Source: Papilionanthe hookeriana x Papilionanthe teres | Taxonomy: Eukaryota; Streptophyta; Magnoliopsida; Asparagales; Orchidaceae | Reading direction: 5' to 3' | Assembly (NCBI GenBank): GCA_022702705.1 | Contig: CM040422.1 | Span: forward strand, 37,347,270-37,411,269 | DNA length: 64,000 nt | Shown: piece after piece, positions 32,868-43,674 of the stretch | Layout: each line of letters begins with the position of its first letter | Position numbering within the stretch: position 1 is the stretch's first letter | Made by a program: the position numbers and the translations under genes | Notes under the pieces: model-generated | Databases searched by the model: none | What the model was told of the DNA's origin: nothing | The model's input: the letters and a program-made list of their open reading frames with translations, nothing else

Positions 32868-33530
32868 CTAGCGACCTATCGTCCGGTAGCTTTCCTGTTT
32901 GCGGGTAGTCTCATCAATGGTCGTCGCCAATCTTCCGTGTTTTTCGTCATCCTTCGTCAATCGATTCTTTTTCTTTTTCGATTTGTGTATCATGTCTATG
33001 TCAAGTCGTGATAGGACTCGACGTCCGTGAACCGACACTTCCATCGATTCATCTTGCAAACGAGCAAATTCTTTTGCGAGACGGGCTAAAGCATCTGCTA
33101 AAGCATTCTCTTTTCTAGGAATTTTGTAGATTGTCACATTTGGAATCCGTTCCAACAGTTGTATGGCATACTTGGAAGTATTGTTCGAGTCTTGGTTTAA
33201 AAATTCCGTATTGTCCGGCGATCCGTTGAATGATTAACTGTGAATCCCCTTAGATGTTGATGTCCGTTATCCCCATTTGAATGGTTAATTCCGGTCCGTT
33301 ATGAGGGCTTCGTATTCCGCTTCGTTGTTTGTACACGGTTCCGTCAAGTGGTAGGAGTATCTTAACATCCCCCGCTCCGGTGTTATAAAGATTAGCCCGA
33401 TTCCCGCCTTACCGGGCACTATCACTTGCGATTCTTCGTCTTTGTGTGCTTGAAGATGCTCGGTCAAAATATAATTCCCAACGTCGATCGTCAAGGTCTT
33501 CTAGGTTCATTATTTGTTCATCCGGCGGAT
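32868..33530 (-). pseudogene. pol: Second, archaeal-type RNase H and tether of element E
   Basis: The open piece 33494-33285 carries DEESQVIVPGKAGIGLIFIT, then RGMLRYSYHLTEP and NNEAEYEALIT. With the conserved acidic residues (FDGA and YGDS in the F copy) this is the additional RNase H domain that marks the Tat lineage of plant Ty3/gypsy elements. Downstream, IPNVTIYKIPRKENALADAL and ARLAKEF (33150-33060) form the usual link to integrase. Frameshifts on both sides break it. Confidence 0.75.
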
Positions 33531-34058
33531 CGTCATTGAGAGGAGATTCGGTCGGCAAAGGGTGTGCTTGCGAGGAAGTCCGCTAAGACTTGTCCCTTTA
33601 CGGCACGCGGAGGCACGAAAGTTATATCGAATTGCAATAATATCATTGACCATCCGGCAAGTCCGCCGGAAAGTGTTGGACGAGTCATCAAGTATTGCAA
33701 TGGATTAAACTTCGAAATCAAGTTGACCTTATGAGAAAGCATGTAGTGCCCGAGCTTTTGAGCGGCGAAGATCGGGGCCAAACAATGCTTTTCAATTGCG
33801 GGATACCTTACTTCCGTCGGAAGTAAACGACGGCTTAAGTAGTAAAGAGCATTTTCTTTACCCTCATCATTGACACAGGCTAACGGGGCTCCGAGAGAGT
33901 CGTCTAGAGCCGCGGTGTAAAGTATCGACGGTCTACTCGAGACCGGGGCTGCTAAGACAGGAGGTGTCATTAAATATTGTTTAATGTCTTCGAAGGCCTT
34001 ACGGCATTTCTCTTCCCAAATAAATTTGGCGTCCTTTTTAACTAGTGCCGAGAAAGGC
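33531..34058 (-). pseudogene. pol: First RNase H of element E
   Basis: Open piece 33970-33533: PVLAAPVSSRPSILYTAALD, NALYYLSRRLLPTEVRYPAI, KVNLISKFNPLQYLMTRP, and ITFVPPRAVKGQVLADFLA. These are the normal gypsy RNase H blocks. It is separated from RT by a frameshift near 34060. Compared with F it lacks the frame break at the PAIEKH motif. Confidence 0.8.
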
Positions 34059-35327
34059 TGACACCTACCGACGGGTTTGAGATAAAGCGTCGAAGATATG
34101 CCGGCTTCCCTTGAAAAGATCGTAGTTGTTTTAAGGTTTTGGGAGGCGGCATTTCTAAGATAGCTTTAATCTTCTCCGGATCGATTTCAATTCCACGATG
34201 TCGGACAACGAATCCTAAGAATTTCCGGAGGTGACGCCGAAGGCGCATTTTAAGGGATTCATCTTAAGGTTAAATTGTCTTAATCGTTCGAAAACAATTC
34301 TCAAATCATACGGGTGGTTTTCCTTTACTTTGCTTTTGATGACGACATCGTCCACGTAGCATTCGACTTGATTGTGGATGAGATCATCAAAAATTCTTGT
34401 CATTGCTCTTTGGTAAGTTGCTCCTGCGTTCTTCGATCCGAATGGCATCACTGTGTAGCAAAATACTCCGATCGGCGTTCTGAATGCTTTAAGCTTTTCA
34501 TCTTCTGGAGCCATTTTTATCCGGTTGTATCCTGAAGATCCATCCATGAACGAGAATATTTCATGTGTCGAAGCAATATCGATCATCGGTTCTGGAATCG
34601 GTAGAGGGAATTCATCTTTTGGACATGCCTTGTTTAAATCTCCGAAGTCCACACAAATTCCGATCCGACCATTCTTCTTTCTGACTGGCACTACGTTGGC
34701 TAGCCAAGTCGGGTATTGTTCTTCACGGACAAATTTAGCGTCTATTAGCTTTTTAACTTCGGCTATGACTTGTTGTTCGATTTCCAGACGCATTCTTCTG
34801 GGACCTTGTCTGACTGGAACAGAAGTAGGATCCACTCCTAACTTATGGACTGCAACCTCTGGGGCTAATCCTGGCATTTCATCGTAGTTCCAAGCAAAAC
34901 AGTCCTTAAATTCCATTAACAATTTGATTATTTCTTCGGAGTCTTCTTTATTGAGTAAGGAGCTAACAAAGGTAGGTCTAGGCTCTTCGCTAGTACCCAA
35001 GTTAACTTCCGTTAACTCATCTATTGTAGATTTGATTTCTTCTTCGAATTCTGGTGGAGCGTCTCCAATTTGTAAATCTTCGAGTTCGTCTGTAGTTTCC
35101 ATGCAGTTTTCATTGGATTTGCAAGTGACAACCAAGCAAAATTCAGTATCGTCAACTGACCCTACTGTGCCGAATCCGAGTCCATACTTTGAATTGGGAG
35201 GACGGCCGGAGTTATTCCATAACTTTTCAAAATGTTGTGATTGGCCTTTTGTCCATTGTCGAGGTAAGAAACCACGTTGAATTAAATTTTGAACACAGGG
35301 AGAGTACCACTCAAAAGGTAATTCCAT
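34059..35327 (-). pseudogene. pol: Reverse transcriptase of element E
   Basis: The longest open frame of E (35327-34215, 370 codons) begins MELPFEWYSPCVQNLIQRGF. Its N-terminal about 150 residues precede the RT. Then PVRQGPRRMRLEIEQQVIAE, VVPVRKKNGRIGICVDFGDL, FSFMDGSSGYNRIKMAPEDE, FGSKNAGATYQRAMTRIFDD and the catalytic YVDDVVIKSK are all in frame. Only after CAFGVTSG does a frameshift occur, with VRHRGIEIDPEKIKAILEM next. ICVDFG has Gly where F has Arg (DFRDLN). The start codon overlaps the stop of the preceding ORF as TAATG, as in F. Confidence 0.9.
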
Positions 35328-37330
35328 TAATTCGATGAAGTGACATCTTCGAATTGTACATTATTTTCGGTTTTGGAGGAAGAAGCACCACGGTAGAATT
35401 TGATCGGCTTTGCACCGTCACTACGTACCTCTTTGACCTCCATACCCTCGATCTTATTAGAATGGATCGGAGTTAGGGTCATAGTATGTACGTAGTGGTT
35501 AATCTTCTCGTACATTGATTTGTATTCTTCGTTCTTTTCATCTTCGAGGAGATCTTGTATTGCGGCTTCTTTCGACTTATTGTTGCTCGCTTCTTGCTTG
35601 ATTTCTTTTTCTTCTTCGAACTATCATCCCAATCAACATTGATGGTTGGTTTCTTCAGTCCGATTGTCCCAGTGTCTCTACCACGGCCTCGTCCCCGGCC
35701 TCGACCTCGGATGCGAGTTGTGGAGAAACCTTCACCATCTCGCCGGAAGGGAGTGGTGAGTGACTCGTTGGACTAGAACTTCGGGTTCTTCGTTGTCCCG
35801 AACTTTCTTTGCTTCATTTGTTATGGTATCTCCGGAGAAGATTGTTTTCTTCGGCGGTGCATAATAAGCCGCATCTTCATGGACTCCAATCTCATGTACG
35901 GAGAATGGTTGTAAGTCACCTTTGATGCACTCGTTCCCCTCCATCGTAGTACTTGATGCACTCGGTGTAGAGATGATGGTACCATCCTGTTTTCATGTAT
36001 CCATGGTCGGCCCGATAGAGCGTTGAACGACGTTTCGAATCGATTATATGAAATTTTGCGGTTGTCTTTGCTAAATCACCGGTCTTCATCGGTAGCGTTA
36101 TTGACCCGAGGGCTCTTTCTCCTTTACGGTTGAATCCTCTTAATAACATTTTGTCGGCCTCGAGCTCACGAGGATCAATTTCCAAGTATGCTAGTGTTCG
36201 AAGACTCATTATATTGATTGATGCTCCTGGATCCACCAATACTCCGGAGAGCGTAAACTTCCCGATTGTAGCTCGAAATGTACAACGGTCGGTTGTGATC
36301 TGCCGTCCCAAGTAGTAGGTCATTGTACGTGAAGGTAACACCTCGCTTGTTCCTTTAACGAGCAAACCTCATCCAAGGAATCTCCGGCCATTTGAGCTAA
36401 GCAAATTTCCGGATCAAGTAAGGCCTCGATCGAGCTTCTCTCATCTCCTTTGATAAGATGAGAGCATCGTAGATGCTCGGCTTAGCCGGTAGTTTCCTAA
36501 GATGGGCTAGCACGTTGTAGTCCACTTTGTTCTCCTCGTGTCTCGGCTTCTTCTCGAATGGGTATGTCTTCTGCTGGGGTTGGTTCTTCTTGAACAACCA
36601 CCTGCTTCCTTTGTCTTTTGGACCCATTCTTGGAGGTAGAACTTTTCCACTTCTTAGGTTGACTTCGTAATTTCTTCGAATCTAGTATTGAGTTTGTCGG
36701 TGTCTCCTCCCGAATCGGAATGACTCGGCTCTTCCGGATTATCTTCCAAATCGAAGGCTCTAACTCTATTGTAACCGGAGCTCCTCGAAACTCACGAGAT
36801 AGATCCGTTGCTTGTTGAACTCTCGTAGCCTCCTTGATGGATGCCTTCTTCGTCATTTTGATCGTCGAGATCTTGTATGATTTGAGAATTGTTGTTGGTA
36901 TCGAAATCGACGCCCGGATTGTCGCTAGTTACGTAATCGTTAGAAACAGTCAAAACGTAGCCAACGCCATCACCCTTATCATTATATGATCCCACCGAAG
37001 TGAGCAGATAATCATACAAAATCAGAGGTTCGAGGGATTTCTCCCCCGAATCGGAAACAACTATCCTAGGATAAGCAGCCCCTAGTCTAGCCTTAGGAGT
37101 CTCAGTCCCCTCTTCTTCGTCAATTTTCTTCTTCTCTTCGATTGTCTCCTGTCGAGGTGGTTCTTCTATCGCAAGTGATAGTACCGGCTTAACAGTTCTC
37201 GAACTCTGAATTGAAGCTCGCACCGAAGCGGTTCGGATGTTGTCTAAAATCTTCTTCGAAGATCTCGTCCGAGCGGTAGTCCATCCATCGTCGGTTGCAT
37301 AGGGATCTATCGGAATGACGGGATCGGTTG
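35327..37330 (-). pseudogene. pro: Protease region of element E
   Basis: An acidic, low-complexity linker (37330-36800) leads to DYNVLAHLRKLPAKPSIYDA (about 36530-36470). It is followed by the protease with FTLSGVLVDPGASINIMSLR (about 36275-36200), which contains the catalytic Asp in D-P-G-A-S, then KTTAKFHIIDS near 36050. A frameshift there removes the LLGRPW block seen in F. The piece 35515-35327, with KINHYVHTMTLTPIHSNKIE, ends at the TAATG junction with RT. Inactive. Confidence 0.75.
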
Positions 37331-37371
37331 AGATAACATTGACGGAACCTCCTTTACGGGGTTCCTTCATG

Positions 37372-38940
37372 TACTCCTTCGGGATTGTTATATTTCCTTT
37401 CCGAAGGTTGTCGTTGAGCCAACTTTTGAAGGTAATGCGGTCTTCTATCTTGTGCCCAAGCATCCGATGGTAGGGGCAAAAGTTGGGATCACCTTTCTTG
37501 TTGACTTCCTCCGGTCTTTTGGGCTCGCAGATTGGAAATCGGAGTTTTCATTAAGCTACGGAACATCTTTAGTACTTGCTTCATTCTTGAACGGATATTC
37601 TCTCGCTCGAAGCTCCCTCAATGTACGTTGCGGACGAGACGGTTGTTCATACTCGCGGAGACGACTGATAGCTGGACCGGGGTTGCTTGGTAATTTTGTT
37701 GTGGTTGTTGCGGCCGTTCGGTGGTATTTGCATCGGTTGTTTGCCTTTGTCAATCGCTGCAACGACCCAGCATTTCTTTTCGAAAGTCTTCACCGGCTTC
37801 GCTTGTCCGTCTTGTCGGCAAAACTTAATTGCTTCGCCTCTTCTTGCAAGCTTCCGGCCTTGCTTAACAACTTCTCAAAAGTCTTAATAGTGAATCCCTT
37901 GAGGAGAAGTGCTATCGGGCCGTGAATGCTTTTAAGCAAGATGCCGACTGCATGTTGTTCTTGCAGTTGTGGTTCACACTTCATACTTAAATTTCTCCAT
38001 CGAAGTATGTAATCCACTAGAGTTTCATTCGGCCTTTGTTTCTCTACCACTAAATCACCTATAGTGATGTGGTGCTGAGCTCCGACAAATCGCTTAATGA
38101 AGAGGCTCTCTAGCTTCGAGAATGTCTTTACGGATCCGTTGGGTAATTCGCATACCGGTCGAAGGCGATTCCCGACAGATCGCTAACGAACTCGTCGGAA
38201 GAGTAGCGCATCGCTCCCGCCGGCATTGCAACAAGCGGCACGAAAGTGTGCAACATGCTCGTCGGGGGTTCCCGGTTCCGTCGAAGGTCTTAAACGGAGG
38301 TGGTACGAAGCCCTTTGGGTATTGGACGGCGTCGAATTCTTCCGGGTAAGGTCTACCCGTCCGAATAGATGTCCCGTTCTTCGATTGTGCTAGGGCTTCT
38401 CGCACCTGCTGTTCTACCAAGTTCTTGATATCCTTTTCAGGGATCATACTTTGTGTTGTATCCTTTTTCAGCTGGTCATCCCCATTGACGGATGTAATTT
38501 CCTTCCCTCCGTCTACGAGGTGAATGACTTCTGGGGGTGTCTCTCTATGTGGTTGTACTTGACTTTGGAGAGTGGCTAGAGCTATGGCCATCTCTTCCAT
38601 CCTCTTCGCCATTTGAGCGATCGTGTCGTCCTTTTCCTGAAGCTGTCTCTTCATCAGTTCCGGCTCCTCTCTTTCTGCGGTCTGCGGGAGCACCTTGAGA
38701 AGCCGATGAAGCTCGTGTCTCAACCATGTTGATTTCTGCATATTCGTTGTCCATGAATTCCGATGAGTCGATCTCATCTCCGAACTTTTCTTCTCTTTCT
38801 TTTGCCAACCGTCGGATGTCGGTTCTCAACTTTTCCATGGCATCTTCTAGCGGAGCTTTCGTGTATCTTTGTGGTTGTCATGCGATGGTTGCCGGGTCCT
38901 TTTTTCACGAGTCCCCTTCATCGCGAGTAGCACTTTCTTC
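37372..38940 (-). pseudogene. gag: gag of element E
   Basis: A coiled-coil-like N-terminus (EKLRTDIRRLAKEREEKFGD, about 38835; QLQEKDDTIAQMAKRMEEM, about 38645) precedes TGRPYPEEFDAVQYPKGF and FKTFDGTGNP (38340-38270). A frameshift follows, and the capsid end continues at 38050-37790 with LVDYILRWRNLSMKCEP and HGPIALLLKGFTIKTFEKLL. The C-terminus has CPYHRMLGHKIEDRITFK (about 37480-37425), the zinc-finger-like end of Tat gags, with Arg where F has the last Cys. Inactive from frameshifts. Confidence 0.8.
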
Positions 38941-38991
38941 GGATTCCAGCCTCTCGGCGAGACTTTCTTTCTCGGGCTGCTCGTTTCGGTC

Positions 38992-40079
38992 TCAATTGCC
39001 CCGTAGTGGGACGCCACACCATCCTTCTAGCAGCGGAAGGTCTATGACCGGATGGTCCATCGGCCAAATGCCGGAAGGTGGTATCCTCCTAATCCGTAAC
39101 CACGATACTACGACGGGCGGGCTAGCCTTCATTCTCTTGCTTGGCTTTTCTATCATGACGGCGGGTTCTACTCGGGGCCCAAGACGGGATTTGGCCGGCA
39201 CCCGTCCTATCCTTCGTAGAATTTCCGACACGGGCGGTTTTCCTTCTTCGCTAGCTTTTCTACCAAAGTTTGCAGTCGAGCAAACGGCGTAGTTCTGATT
39301 CTTTTCTTGCGGCTATCGTTGTAGTATGCGGGCTGTGGTAATATGGCAGCAATCTTGCGAACATTCTCCTCATCCTCTGCGGCGGAGAGGGGATGGAACC
39401 TGCTTCCTCCCAAAAGTGGTATGTAGTCAGGCAGTGGTGTATATTCTGGTAGCGGTGTATATTCTGGTAACTCTGGAATTTCCTCCAGGAAGGCAATCTC
39501 AGCAGCTCTGGCTTCCCTGGCGATCCTTCTATTTCTATTTCTTCTTTGGGTCTTTGTCAGCGAAGGAATCTTCGAACTGGACCCGATTTCGAAGACAGGT
39601 CTTACAGGAAGATCTGTACCCTCCACGGTAACAGGTTTACCATAGTTCTGGATTTCTTTCCCCTTTGATTTGGCAGAAGTCGGGGTAGGTGCAGAAACAA
39701 CTAGACCAGTGGGGGTAGTGAGAACAGTCCTCCTGCGGACGGCAGTACTCCTCCTAGTCGGGACCCTTTGCAGGGGAGGAAACTCTTGGGTCGACCTAAG
39801 GTTGAACTCAAGCAGTGATTCCTTAGCTTCAGATACCTTGTTCGTCAGTGCAAAGAGGGAGACGTCGGTGACTTTGACGTTCGTGTTTTCAAATCCTTGT
39901 CCAAATCGGATGACCCCATTGTCGGGCAGTTCATCCTTATAGACGGCGAAGTCCGATCCGTTGGTGAAGGAGAAAATCGGTTTCGGGGCTTCCATTTCGC
40001 AAGGTAGATTCGGTTGTCGGTCCCAAGTTATGCTTCTTTTCTTTAGGACGAAAAGGAATTGAAAAGAGTCCGAACGCAT
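38992..40079 (-). pseudogene. ORF1 of element E (function unknown)
   Basis: Open from the ATG at 40079 (MRSDSFQFLF) with a second in-frame ATG at 39995 (MEAPKPIFSFTNGSDFAVYK). The F copy supports the second as the conserved start, because F has stops upstream and the MEAP start is kept. Features: basic SLTKTQRRNRNRRIAREARA (about 39560-39500), then a short duplication LPEYTPLPEYTPLPDYIPLL, and a frameshift near 39210 into ILRRIGRVPAKSRLGPRVEP. An extra ORF upstream of gag is a known hallmark of Ogre elements and has no assigned function. The N-terminus and the TQRRN motif recur in ORF3. Confidence 0.75.
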
Positions 40080-40516
40080 TCTTTGTTCATGTATTTATAA
40101 GAAGGAATTATTTGTTAAAAGAATCACTTATTAGAGGGTTTGTTTATTTAGAACGGAATGTTCAAAGGTGTAGAGAAGGTAAGGAATCTGATTCAGAAAG
40201 GAAAAGAAAGTCTTAAGCAAGACTTCCCGACTCGAAGGATCACTCCTAAACTAACACCTATTGGGGGTCCACCCCACCTCAGAAATGAGGTAAAAGGATC
40301 TCGGAACCTCTCTGTTTAGGGGTGTTTAAACAGTGGCTCCTAAATCCGAGAGAATGTTGGCTATACTTGTTCAAGATAGAAATGAACATAGTATTCCAAC
40401 GGAAAGAAGGGTAGTTTGATCCATTAGGGACATGGATACACTACCGATTTTTGAAAGCAGAATTATTTGATTATAATGGAGAGAGGAATTCTCCCCAGCG
40501 GAGTCGCCAGAAATCC
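40080..40516 (-). other. 5' leader of element E with PPT-complementary segment
   Basis: Untranslated leader between the primer-binding site and ORF1. At 40256-40271 the + strand reads ACCTATTGGGGGTCCA, so the element RNA carries TGGACCCCCAATAGGT, the exact complement of its polypurine-tract region. An ACCTCAG..ATGAGGT inverted repeat lies directly beside it (40276-40292). Confidence 0.65.
40493..40509 (-). other. tRNA-Arg primer-binding site of element E
   Basis: The minus strand reads TGGCGACTCCGCTGGGG, complementary to the 3' end of a plant tRNA-Arg (CCCCAGCGGAGTCGCCA), seven bases inside the LTR. tRNA-Arg priming is known for Ogre elements. Confidence 0.85.
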
Positions 40517-43264
40517 TGTCGGCATTATTTTTTTATTTTTTTTTTTTAGGTCGTGTGTTTTATTTTGAAAAGTGGTCGCCTAACAGAAGTTGTGCGGCGA
40601 ATTTTTATTTTAAATTTAATTTAAATATATATAATTTAGAAAGTAGTATTTGATTTTGAAAATAATTTTTTAAATTTGAAAGTTTTAAGATATGAGATTA
40701 AACCGATCTCACATCCCCAAATAGTTTATATAAACGAGCGCCGCACCACAAACCGTATATCTATCCCTAGGGATAGACACATCGCTTGATGGTGGGGCTC
40801 GATCAAATAAACTAGAAGTTTTGTGACATCCGTTTGGTTTGCGAACCAATTTTATAAGCCGACAAATTCCCCGCTTAATATGAAAGTATCAAACGGGGTT
40901 TATATTACTCGGGTTCTTTAAAATTCCCTATAAGGGCAAGCCCCTATAGTTAATTACATCTTAAGTGACGGGAATCACCTAAGAAAACTCTCGATAATAA
41001 TCAATAATTCCGCTTTCAAGAATTTCAAAGTTTAAGGTTTTCAAAGATTGAATTTTGGAATTTCAATAGGGAATGGATCAAATTTTGGAACATTTTGTTT
41101 TGTGAATCCAAAGGAAGAGAGGTAGGAGAAATCACCGATTCGAAGTGAACTTCGATAATTTCCCGACTATCCTATTGTTTGTCTTGAATTTAGGAAAGTC
41201 CTAATGTTTATTTGATATTTCAATCTTGCCAATTTCAATTAATTAGGGCTTATATTTGTATGATAAAATCAAACAAATAGCTTCAGAAGATATGAGGGTT
41301 TATTGTCGTATCGGACGACTACCTCGGAATCCTAAGACCGGTTAGGGCTTAGTTTGCAATGCAAATGCCTAACGAAGAGTTGAGGATTTATGTTGCACTA
41401 GTGCAAGCTACCTCGAAGTCCTATGGCTTGGTTGTTTTAATTCTAGGAAAGTTTTGCTTGAAGTAGACTCGGGTTTTCGTCGATGACGATGGTCGTGCTC
41501 GCCCACCATGCTCCGAGCTCCTTGTTGTTGCGAGAGGTTTAGTTTTAGAAATCATAAATCGGGAGTTGAGAAAAGTGTTTTGGTTTAGAGAAAATCTTAA
41601 TTTCCAGGTGTTCTTTATGTTTTATTTAAAACAAATCTTAAAGTTGATTATAACGACACCGGTTAAGATCCCACGGTTCCATCCTTCCGGCATCATTATT
41701 TTTATCGGATTCACTTAGTCCAGATGAATTTGCTAAACTCAACCGAATGAGTTCCACACTTTCATTTAGACCGTGGGAAATCCCGTTAGCAACACGTAGG
41801 TTACATCATCCGAGGTATTCCCGATCATCCAACGGGACGTTTTAATTTAGTTGTAATTGTAGTTTTATGTTCCGTTTGTGATTAAATTTTGAGTTGTTTT
41901 ATATTTTGAAATGTTGTGGCGGTGAATTTTATCTTGCAATGACTTTTAACTTAATTTTGGTTTCAGTTTTAGGGGCTATCCTAAAGGTGTGGGTTTTCAT
42001 GCAACAGTTGTTTTATCATGCAAGAAAAAAATAAACGCAGTTGCAATAAAGTAAATTGCAATAATGTAAATTGCTGGAAAATAAATTGCAGGAAAGTAAA
42101 TTGCAATAATACAAATGCGTACCTGGAGGGTCTTCCCGTCATCCCAAACTGCACTTAAAACACAATTAGCATATTTAAGCAAGTTCCTAGGTAAAGCTAA
42201 GGGAAAGGTTATGGTTTTCTACCAAATTCCTAATCCTATAGCTAGTCATTTCCTATGACGTCTAGGTTCTTTGTGTTTTTGTTTGAAGACGATTTTCTTC
42301 ATCAAAGAATAGTTAACCCCAATTGTTCTTATAAATGTCCTATCATATTGAGGAAGTGCTTAAGAGGAATCTTAAACATCTTTTCAATATTTCTAGGATT
42401 GTTTTAAGTCCAAATGAATTTAATTATACAAATGAATTAATCGTCCAAGAATTTCAAGTTTTATTGTTATCTTGCTCGGTGAACTAGGACATTTGAATAT
42501 CCTATAAGTGAAGTAACATTTCATTTAATGTTCACGTTTAGGAGTTATGATAACTAAAACTTTCAAGGGTAAATTGACAAAATTAGCCCATGGTGTAGTT
42601 GGACAAAATGAAATTGGGAATATTTGGGATTTTCTGGATTTTTTTGGGAATTTTCTGAATTTTTGGATTTTTAGGCCAAGAAGGGTATTTTGGGTATTTG
42701 GAGGGTATCGGGGGTCAAAAATTGAAAATTTGGGAAATTTAAGATTGGGTGAATTTGAGTGGGGTGAAATCATTTTGGTTGAGCCATGAAGCCATTTCAA
42801 GCCCATATGAGCCATGAAAGGACTCATTTGAGGCATTCACTATGTTGTTCCTAACCCTCTTAGCCAAGGGCTTAGGGGTTAAGGACCATCCATGTGAATC
42901 ACCTACATGAGTCAGGAGGTCAAGTTGGGTATGGGTGTGGTTTTAGGAAGTGTGTGGAAATGTAGTGTGTAAGTGTAGTGTATGTCGGCCCCTTCACTGG
43001 ACCGAGCCACCTGTAGGGCGCTCCTAAGGCCAAAGAGTCTTATAGGAACTCATCCTTTAAACTTCCACATTTGATTTCAACCCTCTAGGTGATTAGGGGT
43101 CTATAGTCAAGTTTGTGGAGTTTGCAGGGAGTTTAGAAGTGGTTTAAATTTCTAAAAGGCGGGTCCCAATTCTAGTCCTCTAAGATAGTCAAAGGAAAAG
43201 CCTAAGGCTAGATCCTAAGCACTAAAAAGAAGAAAGGAAGACCTCATCAAAAATGAGGTCAACA
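40517..43264 (-). repeat. 5' LTR of element E (2748 bp)
   Basis: Matches 24747-27490; starts TGTTGACC (43264) and ends TGCCGACA (40517) in element sense. It lacks a segment of about 4.15 kb present in the F LTR between an AATTTACCC and an AATTTGCCC sequence. The ORF at 42547-42789 is LTR sequence shared with the other copy. Confidence 0.95.
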
Positions 43265-43269
43265 ATGGC
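43265..43269 (+). repeat. Target-site duplication of element E (ATGGC), right copy
   Basis: Identical to 24742-24746; F LTR sequence resumes after it as TCATGTGG. Confidence 0.9.
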
Positions 43270-43674
43270 TCATGTGGCCTTAATATGGTTTCATGGCTCA
43301 ACCAAAATGATTTCATTCCACTTACAATTACTCAATCATTTTTTTTCAAATTTTTAATTTTTGACCCCCGGGACCCTACACCCGCCTAGCCTACCCAAAA
43401 CCCTTAAAATTACCCAAATTTTCCAAAAATCTCCAAATCACCCAAAATTCCTCAAGACCAATCCCAAACATTCACACATCACTCAAATTGATCATCCATG
43501 GCCAAATACACCAAAATTTTCCAAATACCTCCCAATACCCTCTAAATACCCAAAATACCCCTCTTGACCCAAAAATCCAAAAATTCAGAAAATTCCCAAA
43601 AAATTCCAAAAATCCTAAATATTCCCAATTTCATTTTGTTCAACTACACCATGGGCCAATTTTCTCAATTTACC

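Larger units (their letters stand above)
24747..43264 (-). mobile_element. Element E, Ogre/Tat-like retrotransposon inserted in the F LTR
   Basis: Complete 18,518-bp element on the minus strand. Its LTRs are 24747-27490 and 40517-43264, flanked by ATGGC. It has the same gene order as F: tRNA-Arg primer-binding site, ORF1, gag, pro, RT, RNase H, second RNase H, integrase, ORF3/ALKBH, 84-bp repeats, polypurine tract. Every gene is interrupted by frameshifts. It is a short-LTR relative of F (2.75 against 7.0 kb) and lies in opposite orientation, so much of the window forms a large imperfect inverted repeat. Confidence 0.95.
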
